Source: a virus. Taken from it: a DNA stretch of 60,179 nucleotides. The stretch covers positions 1 through 60,179 of the IMG/VR virus record IMGVR_UViG_3300005563_000007. One strand, given 5' to 3'. The notes under the pieces are model-generated. The model was not told the DNA's origin. It worked only from the letters and a program-made list of their open reading frames with translations, and made no database searches. Below are positions 34,724 to 42,599 of the stretch, piece by piece; the stretch's first letter is position 1; every line of letters begins with the position of its first letter. The position numbers and the translations under genes were made by a program.

Positions 34724-36228
34724 GACTTTCGAGACGCGCGCTCGCTGCTGGAATGGCGGCGAGCGCGCTTTCGTGCGGAGACGACATGCATCTCGGTATA
34801 GGTTTCCCAATTGGCGGCTCTGGCTTCGCTCCAAGCGAGGTCGATTTCCTCGCCGCCGGTGCGGATTTCTGGCTCGACGCCTCGAAAGCGGCGTCCTACG
34901 TGGCGTCCGGCGCGGACATCACCGCGTTCAAAAGCCTGATCTCCGGCACGTCGCTTTCGACGAAGGTCGGGGGCACCGGGACTGTGACGATCATGACGGA
35001 CCCGCGAGACGGGTCGCAGGCTTTCGGGTTCCCGACTGGCACGGGTTGGATCAAGGGGGCGGACGCCAACTACATCGCAGCGGTCACCGGAACCAATAAG
35101 CCGTTCTGCTCGATCGCTGTCTTCGAGCTCGGTCTCGCCAGCGGCGCCTACTGCCTGGACTCGGTGCGCAACAGCGGCAACACGGGCAACGGCCAGTTCT
35201 TTCTGAGCGGCCCGCACGATTGGTACTTTGAACGGGACGGTGCGCCCAGCGGGCCTGCCAAGACCGCTACGAGCGAGAAGATTGCCGCGGGTCTATGCAT
35301 CGTGGTCCAGCGCTCAAGCGATGGCTTGACGGTCAAAACGAGCATCAACGGCGGAGCTGAGAGCACCGCTGCTGCGTTCACGACCGCTGGGGCGCTATCG
35401 CCAAACATCGTCGGCATCGGTGTGAAGACGGGGTCGGCCGACTCGCTCGGTCTTTTCGGGATGATCAAGGAGCGCGTGTTCTTTGGCGCCGATCAATCCC
35501 CGACCAACATCGCAGCCTGGGTCGCCGCGCTGCGGCGCAAGTGGCGCGGGGTCGACGCGCCCCAGGTCATGTTCGTGGGCGACTCGATCACGACCGCGCA
35601 GAACGCGAGCAACGGCGGAATGCCGACGCTGCTTGCGCAGCGCATGCGCGCGCTCGGCGCGAACGTGTACCCCGTGGGTCCGTTGGCCGTAGGCCAAACA
35701 TTCCCGTTCTGCCACTCGGCGGCGAGCGGCAACACCTGCGCGCAGATGAACACGCGCGTGCTCGACTACATCACGGGGCTCGGCGCGGTCGGAGGTTCGG
35801 CGTTCAACGGCGGAACACCTACGCCATCAAAGGGGCTCTACCGCAACGTGAAGGTGGTTTTCCTTTTCGCGGGTACCAACGATCAGAGTCAAGCCAACTA
35901 CAGCACGCTGCTGGATAATATCTACGCGCAGGGGACGCAGTCGCAGCCCGGTCTGAAGATCGTCGTGACTACGATTACGGACATCAACGGCGGCACGGCT
36001 GCCGTCACCGCGTTCAATTCGTGGCTTACGGGCACCAAGTGGCCGGCGTTCGAGGCATTGCACCCCGGTGTTCTGCTTAAATGGGACGCTTTCAATGCAG
36101 CGCCGTGGAACGCCACTGACTACGTGGACACGACGCATCCCAAGAACTCGGGATACGTGAAGCTGTTGGACGATCCGACCTACGGCATGATGCAGGCGGT
36201 CAGTCCGTATCTGCTGACCCTGCAGTAG
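34720..36228 (+). CDS. SGNH/GDSL hydrolase with N-terminal lectin-like domain
   Basis: 502 residues from GTG 34720. The C-terminal domain has GDSI (287-290, Ser289), GTND (385-388) and DTTHP (Asp470, His473), the full SGNH set, so it should deacetylate or hydrolyse esters on surface glycans. Residues 40-260 look like a beta-sandwich (LamG-like) domain. The start is ambiguous: GTG 34720 gives a Tat/lipoprotein-like leader (LSRRALAAGMAASALSC), whereas ATG 34786 has a clear GGAGA ribosome site and no leader. Confidence 0.82.
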   Translation: MRLSRRALAAGMAASALSCGDDMHLGIGFPIGGSGFAPSEVDFLAAGADFWLDASKAASYVASGADITAFKSLISGTSLSTKVGGTGTVTIMTDPRDGSQAFGFPTGTGWIKGADANYIAAVTGTNKPFCSIAVFELGLASGAYCLDSVRNSGNTGNGQFFLSGPHDWYFERDGAPSGPAKTATSEKIAAGLCIVVQRSSDGLTVKTSINGGAESTAAAFTTAGALSPNIVGIGVKTGSADSLGLFGMIKERVFFGADQSPTNIAAWVAALRRKWRGVDAPQVMFVGDSITTAQNASNGGMPTLLAQRMRALGANVYPVGPLAVGQTFPFCHSAASGNTCAQMNTRVLDYITGLGAVGGSAFNGGTPTPSKGLYRNVKVVFLFAGTNDQSQANYSTLLDNIYAQGTQSQPGLKIVVTTITDINGGTAAVTAFNSWLTGTKWPAFEALHPGVLLKWDAFNAAPWNATDYVDTTHPKNSGYVKLLDDPTYGMMQAVSPYLLTLQ

Positions 36229-36338
36229 AACTTCGCCACCCACCCGCCTGCTCGCCGTCCGCGACCCTCCCGCGTGGTTGGTTGAGCTGCGGCTTCGCGG
36301 TGGCCCTCTCCCGGCTCGATGAGCCTGAAAGCGAACCC

Positions 36339-36965
36339 ATGCCTACGACCAACATGATTCTGTCCGCGCTCGCGTACGCGCTGCTGACCGGCTTCTTCAA
36401 TCTGCTGTTCAGCAAGAAGACCCAGATCGAAGCCTGGTGCGCCGCGAACCCGCGCCTTGCCGCGATCGGGATGCTGATGCGCTCGGTCGGCTTCGATCCG
36501 CACAATTTGTGGGCCTTCGTGACCCTGTTCGTCACCAAGAAGCTGCCGGCGATCAAGCTACCCGACAGCGCCGTCGTGCGGGCCGAGGTGCGCAAGATCG
36601 CGGCCAAAGCTGATGCCGAGGAGCGCGTCCAGATCATCCCCGGCGGGCCCTTGCTGGTGCTGCTGTTCCTCGCCTTCGCCGTTCATCAGCAGGGCTGCGC
36701 GGCAGGCTCCCGCGTCAACTGGCCAAAGGTAGCCCAGTGCGCGCAGCCGCTCGAGCAACCGCTGCTCCAAACGGTCGCGTCCGTCCTGGCGGGCACCGGC
36801 GACGTCAAGACCGAGCTCGAGCAGATTGCGCTGACCAAGGGCGCGGGCGTGGTCGAGTGCGCCGTCCAGCAGATCGTGTCCGACATTGGCAGCGCGCCCG
36901 TGACCTCCCGGGCTACCCACACGGCGGCTCGTGGTCGCGCCTTCCTCGAGTCGGTGCAGCGGTGA
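36339..36965 (+). CDS. Membrane protein, two hydrophobic segments
   Basis: 208 residues from ATG 36339. The first hydrophobic stretch is at 7-24 (LSALAYALLTGFFNLLF), the second at about 108-125 (LLVLLFLAFAVHQQGC). Between them lies a domain with FDPHNLWAFVTLFVTKKLP. The C-terminal 80 residues would be on the far side of the membrane. Lysis-related or envelope function is possible; no family recognised. Confidence 0.6.
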   Translation: MPTTNMILSALAYALLTGFFNLLFSKKTQIEAWCAANPRLAAIGMLMRSVGFDPHNLWAFVTLFVTKKLPAIKLPDSAVVRAEVRKIAAKADAEERVQIIPGGPLLVLLFLAFAVHQQGCAAGSRVNWPKVAQCAQPLEQPLLQTVASVLAGTGDVKTELEQIALTKGAGVVECAVQQIVSDIGSAPVTSRATHTAARGRAFLESVQR

Positions 36966-37285
36966 GACACCTGCTCGTTGCGGCGCTGCTGGCCGCGGCA
37001 ACGTGCCGGCAGCAGTCGAGCCCAGCGCCCACGCCCGATCCGGTCCCGTTTCCCGTACCGGAGCCCACGGCAACGGCCGACGACGACGCGGGGCCGCCGC
37101 CGGACCTTCCCGAAGAGCCGTGCGGCATGGCCTGGGCGACGATGGCCGACGCGGAATGCGCGCCCGCCGAGGGCCACGACGCCTGGCTCGCCGCTTGCGC
37201 GAAGCTGCCCACCGAGGCGCTTCGCTGCGTGATGACCGTCGATTCCTGCGCCGAGATGCGCGCCTGTCTGGAGTCCGTCGAATGA
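36962..37285 (+). CDS. Small lipoprotein with Pro-rich linker
   Basis: 107 residues from GTG 36962. The signal peptide MRHLLVAALLAAATC ends in a lipobox Cys15, then a Pro/Thr/Ala/Asp linker and a C-terminal domain with six Cys (probably disulfides). Overlaps both neighbours. Possible outer-spanin or surface protein. Confidence 0.65.
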   Translation: MRHLLVAALLAAATCRQQSSPAPTPDPVPFPVPEPTATADDDAGPPPDLPEEPCGMAWATMADAECAPAEGHDAWLAACAKLPTEALRCVMTVDSCAEMRACLESVE

Positions 37286-37983
37286 TCGAGATCGCCGTCC
37301 GTAATCTGAGCAGCGTGCTGCCTAATTCCGCGGTGCAGAACGCGATGGCGTCGTTTCAGACGCAAGTCTCACGCGACTTTGCGTCGCCCTGGGGCATCGA
37401 TGCGCGGCTCTACCTGCTCGACCGCTCGGCGGTGCCGCATGCCAATGCGTGGCAGCTCAACATCTTCGACACCGCGGAATCGGCCGGATATTTGGGCTAC
37501 CACGAGACAACGCCCAAGGGCTTGCCGCTCGGGAAGGTCTTCGCCAAGACCACGCTCGACTACGGGGGGCTCTGGACGGTGACGTTCAGTCACGAGCTGC
37601 TCGAGATGCTGCTCGACCCGACGATCAACCTGCTGGCCATCGACGAGGGCCACAAGCGGGCATACGCCTACGAAGCTTGCGACGCCGTCGAAGCCGACGA
37701 ACTCGGCTATCCGATCCTCGGTGTGCAGGTCTCGGACTTCGTGCTCCCCAGCTTCTTCGAGCCGGACATCACGCTGGAGAAGAGCCATAAACGCAGCTTC
37801 TGCGGGCACGTCACCAAGCCGTTCGAGATCGCGGCCGGCGGATACCTGAGCTTCGTCGACCTCACCACCGGGCAGTGGTCCCAGATCGACAACATGCGGT
37901 CGGCGGAGCACGCGGGCAAAGGTAGCCGCGCTTCTCGTCGGCGCATTCCTGTGAGCCAACGCCGGCTGAGCACGGGGGAGTGA
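37282..37983 (+). CDS. Zincin-like protein with SHELLEM motif
   Basis: 233 residues from ATG 37282. The segment SHELLEMLLDP (His104, Glu105, Glu108, Asp112) resembles a metallopeptidase helix in which the second zinc ligand of HExxH is changed to Glu. Acidic residues around 130-150 (EACDAVEADEL) could supply further ligands. No signal peptide. Similar SHExLEMLxDP proteins occur in phages and bacteria, function not established. The last ~30 residues are basic and disordered. Confidence 0.6.
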   Translation: MIEIAVRNLSSVLPNSAVQNAMASFQTQVSRDFASPWGIDARLYLLDRSAVPHANAWQLNIFDTAESAGYLGYHETTPKGLPLGKVFAKTTLDYGGLWTVTFSHELLEMLLDPTINLLAIDEGHKRAYAYEACDAVEADELGYPILGVQVSDFVLPSFFEPDITLEKSHKRSFCGHVTKPFEIAAGGYLSFVDLTTGQWSQIDNMRSAEHAGKGSRASRRRIPVSQRRLSTGE

Positions 37984-38123
37984 TGCGGCGGGCGCTCGAC
38001 AAGACCATCACCGCCGGCGCTGCTGTCGTGATCGTCGCCACGATCCTGCTGCCCTGGGCCTGGACCGAGCTGAAGCGCGCGAGGCGAGAACAACCGCGGC
38101 CGCAGTACGCGGCTGCTGCGTGA
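37983..38123 (+). CDS. Small single-pass membrane protein
   Basis: 46 residues from ATG 37983 (GTG 37980 also possible), starting on the last base of the upstream stop. One transmembrane helix at about 9-27 (ITAGAAVVIVATILLPWAW), then a basic tail. Could belong to the lysis set; not recognised. Confidence 0.5.
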   Translation: MRRALDKTITAGAAVVIVATILLPWAWTELKRARREQPRPQYAAAA

Positions 38124-38135
38124 AGGAGAAGATAT

Positions 38136-38375
38136 ATGCACTACAAGAACGGCCGCGAGGCGAAGAACGGCGACAAGGTCGTGCTCATCCCGAGCTACGG
38201 CGCCCCGGTGATCGGCATCCTCTACGATGCGACGGCCGGCAACGACTACTGCAACGGAAAGGTTGCTCCGATCAAGCCGAGCGACCCGTGTCCCAACCTC
38301 AAGGAATGCCTGCACCTCGACGACGTGCTGAAGGCGCTTCCTGCGGAGGTTCCGGACAGCTCGAAGTCGGAGTGA
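38136..38375 (+). CDS. Small beta-rich protein
   Basis: 79 residues with a strong AAGGAGAAG ribosome site before ATG 38136. It starts YKNGREAKNGDKVVLIPSYG, a pattern seen in small phage SH3-like proteins, and has three Cys. Function unknown. Confidence 0.6.
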   Translation: MHYKNGREAKNGDKVVLIPSYGAPVIGILYDATAGNDYCNGKVAPIKPSDPCPNLKECLHLDDVLKALPAEVPDSSKSE

Positions 38376-38410
38376 ACACTCTCGGCTGATTCGCACAGGC
38401 CACGGAACAA

Positions 38411-38491
38411 CGCCGGACGATGAAGGGGGTCAAAGCCTGGAGTCCGGCGCCGGCCGCCAGGGGAGCGACGGGCGCAAGCCCGCCCTGGCGG
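38411..38491 (+). ncRNA. Structured RNA region before the endolysin gene
   Basis: Two tandem folded units. CGCCGGAC (38411-38418) pairs with GTCCGGCG downstream, closing a 23-base loop. CCGCCAGGG (38454-38462) pairs with CCCTGGCGG (38483-38491) and encloses CGGGC-GCAA-GCCCG (38469-38482) with a GNRA tetraloop and a 6-base one-sided bulge. It ends 18 bases before the lysozyme ATG. No T run, so not a simple terminator. No known riboswitch consensus was recognised. Confidence 0.5.
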
Positions 38492-38508
38492 GAGAGACCA
38501 GCAAAACC

Positions 38509-39354
38509 ATGACCAAGCAATACGGCATCGACGTCTCCCACCACCAAGCGCCGGCCTCCCTCCCTTGGGACAAGTTCGGCGAGTCGTCCAGCTTCTGCAT
38601 CTGCCGCGGCAGCTATGGCACGATGAAAGACCGCGTGACGGCCGAGCACGTGAAGCGCGCGCGTGGTGCCGGGCTCAGGGTGGGTCTTTACCACTTCTTC
38701 CGGCCGAGCCAGTCCGTTACCGACCAGCTCGCCGTGTTCCGTGCCCAGCTCGAGCTGGCAAAGATCGGCGCCGGCGACATCATTCCTGTCATCGACGTCG
38801 AGGCCGATCCGTTGCCCAAGGCGACGCCGGTTTCGCCTGCCTGGCAGGGCTCGGTGCTCGAGTTCGTGGACGCCATGGTCTCCGAGCTGGGCGACTGCAT
38901 GGTCTACATCACGCAGCGCGAATTCAATCAGCTGGGCGCGCCGGCTTGGTTGCTCACCCGCCCGCTTTGGGTCGCGCACTACACGGGCGCCGCGAAGCCA
39001 GCCACGCCGGGCAACAAGCCTTGGACGATATGGCAGCACCGCGTCGGCCCCTACGATCCGAACGGCCCGGGCGGCTACGACACGGCGCACCCGGTCCTCG
39101 ACCAGAACCGTCTATCCGGCGCGCTGCCGCTGATCGGCGCCGTCGAGCCGGTCGTCAACAGCACGCTGCCGCCAGCGCACGAAACGGACGGCGACCATGA
39201 CCAGGGCCTCGAAGACCTGCTGGCCGAGATCCACGGCAAGTCGTGGGAGCGCGCCCAAGACGCGCTCGGCACCGCCGCGGGCAACAGCATCGATTTCGAG
39301 AAGAACGACACGGACCCGGCACCGCCCCCGGAGTCCGAAAGGGGGCAAGCGTGA
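38509..39354 (+). CDS. Endolysin, GH25 lysozyme
   Basis: 281 residues. GIDVSHHQ supplies Asp8 and VIDVEAD supplies Asp96/Glu98, the DxE pair of GH25 muramidases. The TIM-barrel fold runs to about 200, then a linker and a helical C-terminal region (about 225-281) that may be a wall-binding or regulatory tail. It should cut the MurNAc-GlcNAc bond in peptidoglycan. There is no signal peptide, so export needs the holin. Confidence 0.9.
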   Translation: MTKQYGIDVSHHQAPASLPWDKFGESSSFCICRGSYGTMKDRVTAEHVKRARGAGLRVGLYHFFRPSQSVTDQLAVFRAQLELAKIGAGDIIPVIDVEADPLPKATPVSPAWQGSVLEFVDAMVSELGDCMVYITQREFNQLGAPAWLLTRPLWVAHYTGAAKPATPGNKPWTIWQHRVGPYDPNGPGGYDTAHPVLDQNRLSGALPLIGAVEPVVNSTLPPAHETDGDHDQGLEDLLAEIHGKSWERAQDALGTAAGNSIDFEKNDTDPAPPPESERGQA

Positions 39355-39617
39355 GCGACGACGACAAGACGCCTACCGAGAAGCAAAACACGCTCGAGCT
39401 GATACTCGCTTCCGTCAACCGGACCGAGGAGCAGGCGCGCGAAACAAAGCTCTACGCGGAGCGCTCCCACGACATCAGCATGCAGATGTTCGAGCAGCAC
39501 AAATCGCTCCGCTCCGAGGTCAAGGAGCTACGTCAAAGGACCTGGCTCCCGTCGCTTATTGCTGTCGCGGCTGCCCTGGTCAGCCTGGCGTGCGCTTTCG
39601 CGGCAGCAGCACGGTGA
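39351..39617 (+). CDS. XhlA-like holin/haemolysin candidate
   Basis: 88 residues from GTG 39351. The N-terminal two thirds are a charged coiled coil (TLELILASVNRTEEQARETK), then a C-terminal transmembrane helix (WLPSLIAVAAALVSLACAFA). This size and layout match XhlA-type proteins that act with holins. It overlaps the endolysin by 4 bases. Confidence 0.65.
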   Translation: MSDDDKTPTEKQNTLELILASVNRTEEQARETKLYAERSHDISMQMFEQHKSLRSEVKELRQRTWLPSLIAVAAALVSLACAFAAAAR

Positions 39618-39620
39618 CGT

Positions 39621-40244
39621 ATGGCCCCGCCCGACAAGGAAATCATGGGCGTGCGCCTGCACGTCAACACCGACCCGCCCGAGGACGACCCCCCGTTGCA
39701 GCAGCCGCGCCCGCGCGCGAAGCAGCCGTCGCGGCCCGTGGTCGAGCTCGAGCCGGAAGCCGAGACTCTCGATCACGCAGTCGCCAAGGCGCCCTACGTC
39801 CGCAAGGACAGCCCGCCGGGGGGCATCAAGCTTGAGGGACCCGGTGGCTGGAAGCTGTCGATGCCCCACGCCGCGCTGCTGGCCATCCTGGCGTGCGTGG
39901 GCGGCGCCGGCGTGGCCGCCAAGGTCACGTCCAGCGAGGGGGGCGACCGGGCAGAGGTGCTGGCCGAGCTCCGGAGCATCCGCGAGGAGCTGAAGGGCAC
40001 CCGCTCCGACATCCGCGACCTGCGCGACGAGCAGCAGCAGGCGCACGGCGCCGACAAGAAGATCGTCAACTACGTCGAGGACAGTCTGACCCCGATCGTG
40101 GCCAGCCTGCGCAAGCTCGGCGTCAAGCTCCAATACGACGGCTCCGACCCAGCCCGGGATGTCGAGTTTCACCAGCCGCCGCTCGGCGGCACGGCACCCG
40201 CTATTCAGCCCAAGGCGACGCTTCCCGAGCGGCCAGCCCTGTGA
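39621..40244 (+). CDS. Single-pass coiled-coil membrane protein, inner spanin candidate
   Basis: 207 residues. A Pro/Glu-rich cytoplasmic N-terminal part (1-80), one transmembrane helix (about 82-102, HAALLAILACVGGAGVAAKV), then a coiled coil (ELRSIREELKGTRSDIRDLR). The layout suits an inner spanin, though the long cytoplasmic part is unusual. The partner could be one of the lipoproteins. Confidence 0.55.
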   Translation: MAPPDKEIMGVRLHVNTDPPEDDPPLQQPRPRAKQPSRPVVELEPEAETLDHAVAKAPYVRKDSPPGGIKLEGPGGWKLSMPHAALLAILACVGGAGVAAKVTSSEGGDRAEVLAELRSIREELKGTRSDIRDLRDEQQQAHGADKKIVNYVEDSLTPIVASLRKLGVKLQYDGSDPARDVEFHQPPLGGTAPAIQPKATLPERPAL

Positions 40245-40450
40245 CACTCGATCCCGACGACGAGCCGACGAAGCCTGACGCGGCCGGCAACCCGTCGGCC
40301 CTCATGATCGCCAGGCTGTTCGACCAGCTGGCCCCGATCGACCAGCGGAAGCTCGCCAAGGTCGTGGAGTGCTGGTTCACCGCCGACATCGAAGAGAAGA
40401 TCCTGATCGAAGAGCTGGTCACCCGCCTGGCGAAGCGCCGGCCGTCGTGA
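40241..40450 (+). CDS. Small acidic protein, last gene of the late operon
   Basis: 69 residues from GTG 40241, overlapping the previous stop. Helical (MIARLFDQLAPIDQRKLAKV; EEKILIEELVTRLAKRR). The next feature is the strong terminator at 40482. Not recognised. Confidence 0.55.
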   Translation: MTLDPDDEPTKPDAAGNPSALMIARLFDQLAPIDQRKLAKVVECWFTADIEEKILIEELVTRLAKRRPS

Positions 40451-40481
40451 GCTAAAGCCCGACAACCAAACCCGACGCCAA

Positions 40482-40521
40482 GGCGCCATCTCCGAAAGGA
40501 GGTGGCGCCTGTTGTCTTTTT
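40482..40521 (+). terminator. Strong intrinsic terminator of the late operon
   Basis: GGCGCCATCTCC-GAAA-GGAGGTGGCGCC, 12 pairs (one G-U), GAAA tetraloop, followed by TGTTGTCTTTTT. It lies 32 bases after the last late gene. No equally strong terminator was seen between 10879 and here, so the late transcript appears to be about 30 kb. Confidence 0.92.
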
Positions 40522-40841
40522 GTTGAACGCGCGGCGCCCGACATCAGCCCCGAGTGCTACGGGAGGCGGGGCGGCGCCGCACCACCCAATCGGGCGGCGG
40601 TGCACTTCGGTTGCGCGAAAAATAGACATGCGGCTATGGGGGGCCACTGGGCCGGTCCCATTGGCCGCAACCTGACGCTGGGGCAAAGTCCACTGCCCTG
40701 GCGTCTCATAAAACAACCATGGCGCCTCGGCTAAATTCGCGTAACACTGTGATGGTCAAGGTGTCTGAACTTGCGAAAGTTCTGGCTGTCTGTTAGCGGG
40801 AGCAGCTCAAGATCCGCCGCGCGGCGCCGTAAGTGCCGTGG
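40522..40841. other. Non-coding stretch with no recognised gene
   Basis: 320 bases between the late terminator and the accessory promoter. I find no convincing reading frame on either strand. An AT-richer patch (GAAAAATAG, about 40618-40626) and several CATGG/CCATGG-like words occur, but no clear promoter. Confidence 0.5.
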
Positions 40842-40875
40842 TGGCGAACTGCAAAACGAGTCGTTAGAGTCTAAC
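40842..40875 (+). promoter_or_regulatory. Promoter with overlapping palindromic operator
   Basis: TGGCGA (40842-40847), 17-base spacer, TAGAGT (40865-40870). The -10 lies inside GTTAGA-G-TCTAAC (40863-40875), a perfect 6+1+6 inverted repeat. The predicted start is at or next to the ATG at 40877, and no ribosome site is present, so the mRNA may be leaderless. Autorepression by a product of the downstream block is plausible. Confidence 0.5.
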
Positions 40876-40876
40876 T

Positions 40877-41071
40877 ATGCCCCTTCCGATCAAGGTCGAA
40901 CCTGGCCAAGACACCAAAGTGCGCGTCACTCACAACGGCAAAAAGTACGTGATCGCGGTGGCGCTCCACGTTTTTGAGGTTGAGCCGGGGCCGGGCGTAG
41001 ACGCGGCCGGCATGCCGCAGTTCAACTTGAAGCTGGGTCCAGTGATGTCAGTGACGGAGGAAAAATCATGA
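40877..41071 (+). CDS. Small hypothetical protein of the accessory block
   Basis: 64 residues from ATG 40877. Beta-rich (VRVTHNGKKYVIAVALHVFE). Directly downstream of the palindromic promoter and coupled to the next gene by a 4-base overlap. A role as autoregulator or antitoxin-like partner is possible but not shown. Confidence 0.55.
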   Translation: MPLPIKVEPGQDTKVRVTHNGKKYVIAVALHVFEVEPGPGVDAAGMPQFNLKLGPVMSVTEEKS

Positions 41072-41376
41072 GCATGCAAACAACAACCGGGACCACCGGC
41101 ATCGTTGGCGCGGTGCTGATGCTTCAGATCGCAACGGTCAGTGCGGTTGCCCTCGACTCAGCCGCTGAGCATCAATCATTGCAGGTCCTTGGCGCCAATG
41201 CTGCGGCGTGGGTACCAACCGGCGCGGCTCAGATGTCGGTGGAGGAGCGTACAGACATGGAAGCTTGGCTGGCAAAGGTCGACGACGAGGTTTCCGAGGG
41301 AGCCTCTGTCGATAACGCGGCGTTCAAGAAGGTGAGCTGGATTCCTGGTGTTGGCCTGGTGAGTCGCCAGGGCTAA
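41068..41376 (+). CDS. Hypothetical protein with hydrophobic N-terminus
   Basis: 102 residues from ATG 41068. A hydrophobic helix at about 9-28 (GIVGAVLMLQIATVSAVA), then an acidic helical domain with EERTDMEAWLAKVDDEVSEG. It could be membrane-anchored. Middle gene of a three-gene overlapping set. Confidence 0.55.
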   Translation: MSMQTTTGTTGIVGAVLMLQIATVSAVALDSAAEHQSLQVLGANAAAWVPTGAAQMSVEERTDMEAWLAKVDDEVSEGASVDNAAFKKVSWIPGVGLVSRQG

Positions 41377-41702
41377 TGTTTTCAGCAAGCATGGGTCCAC
41401 CGCCCGGGACCGTCGTGCGCTTCGCGGATGTTTCGAAGCGCGTGCGCACGGCGGTTGTCATCGGCGGCAGCATCGAAGACAGCATTTTTGTCGTACCTCT
41501 CCGAAGCAAGCCTGGGCTCAAGTCGGTTGCCATAGCGGGCGAGCGCCTCGGATTGACCGGTCCGGTTCCTTGGCACACGGCACCAGCTCTCATGCGGGCC
41601 ATCCCGCTCGTCGCCGTTGACGAGGTCGGGAAGGTAGCGGTGACAGCGGAGGAACTCGATCTGGTACGCGCCGAGGTCCGCGACTTCCTCAACGTCTGCT
41701 GA
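41376..41702 (+). CDS. Possible MazF/PemK-like SH3-barrel protein
   Basis: 108 residues. PPGTVVRFADVSKRVRTAVV, then IFVVPLRSKPG and VTAEELDLVRAEVRDFL follow the strand order of MazF/PemK toxins (G-x-V-x3-D, R-x-AVV, VPL-x-S, terminal helix). The similarity is weak. If real, the block would be a phage toxin-antitoxin or exclusion module behind an autoregulated promoter. Confidence 0.4.
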   Translation: MFSASMGPPPGTVVRFADVSKRVRTAVVIGGSIEDSIFVVPLRSKPGLKSVAIAGERLGLTGPVPWHTAPALMRAIPLVAVDEVGKVAVTAEELDLVRAEVRDFLNVC

Positions 41703-41727
41703 CTATGCTCGCGCTACGCTCTGGGGC

Positions 41728-42129
41728 GTGACTCCCAAGCCACCCACCTGGCAGGTGGGCGATGCCGTCTATGGGCTCGTCGTGGACCCCATCACGGGCC
41801 ACTACCGCGTGCTCGGCATTGGGCGCGTGGTGCGCATTGAGGGCGGGACACTGCACCTGACCAGCACCAAGGGGCCGCGAACGTGGGGAGTCACGGCGTG
41901 GCCGGCGTTCAAGACGCGGGCCGACGGAGAAGCCTACGTCGCCGAGCACCCGACACCGCAGGGCGAGCGCGGGCAGATGGCGCACTACGGGCCGAGCTCG
42001 GCGCCGGCCGAGCGGTGGGAATGCCTTCGGTGTGAGCAGATCAGAGCCGGCTGCGAGCCTACGGTGCCAGACCATTCTCCGCGCTGCAGCTATCGTGGCG
42101 CGGGGCGGGACCCAGACCCGAAGGGGTGA
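41728..42129 (+). CDS. Hypothetical protein with SH3-like and Cys motifs
   Basis: 133 residues from GTG 41728. The N-terminus (TWQVGDAVYGLVVDPITGHY, then GRVVRIEGGTLHL) looks like a small beta barrel; the C-terminal part has CLRCEQIRAGC and one more Cys. TATGCT at 41704-41709 may be a -10 box. It converges with the leftward operon, with only 16 bases between stops and no clear terminator. Confidence 0.55.
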   Translation: MTPKPPTWQVGDAVYGLVVDPITGHYRVLGIGRVVRIEGGTLHLTSTKGPRTWGVTAWPAFKTRADGEAYVAEHPTPQGERGQMAHYGPSSAPAERWECLRCEQIRAGCEPTVPDHSPRCSYRGAGRDPDPKG

Positions 42130-42145
42130 GCGCTTGCCACGCGGG

Positions 42146-42547
42146 CTAGCTGCTAGGCCGCCACGCTCCGCATTTGTGGCAGTAGCTCAGCCCTGACGCC
42201 TGCGTCTTCCAGTCGTGGGAGCACGGGGCGCCCTGGGGCGCGGTCTCAGCCAGCATGTCTGGCGTGCGGTTGCACTCGCACTCACCGCCGCCGTAGACGC
42301 GAGCGGTGCAGCCATGCCCGGCAACATGCTGAAAGAGCGCGTGCTCGCAGATGCACTGGCGGTAAACGATCGGCGGCGCTGCCTCGACCGGGGCGGGCCG
42401 GTCCGCAAGCAACGCGAACACGTCAGCCTTAAGCTCGGGATTCTCTGCGAGAGTTTGCGCCAAATCCTCAGCTGTGACCTCGCACATGCAGACGTACTCG
42501 TTCTCCGTTATCAGCGGCTCACCGAGGACCGCGTATCTCTCTTTCAT
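42146..42547 (-). CDS. Small Cys-rich protein, last gene of the leftward operon
   Basis: 133 residues from ATG 42547 with GGAGAGAG upstream. Two Cys/His clusters: CICEHALFQHVAGHGC with CECNR, and CSHDWKTQASGLSYCHKCGA. Each can bind a zinc. Likely regulatory or DNA-associated; function unknown. Confidence 0.65.
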   Translation of the reverse strand: MKERYAVLGEPLITENEYVCMCEVTAEDLAQTLAENPELKADVFALLADRPAPVEAAPPIVYRQCICEHALFQHVAGHGCTARVYGGGECECNRTPDMLAETAPQGAPCSHDWKTQASGLSYCHKCGAWRPSS

Positions 42548-42599
42548 CGTCCGCTCTCTCCGTTTGGAAGGGGTGAGCGCTTGGTGCGCGGACTGGCGT

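Noticed and set aside
38390-38495. c-di-GMP (GEMM) riboswitch before the endolysin
   Set aside because: CGCACAGG and GTCAAAGCC recall GEMM words, but the order, spacing and pairing of the conserved core do not fit.
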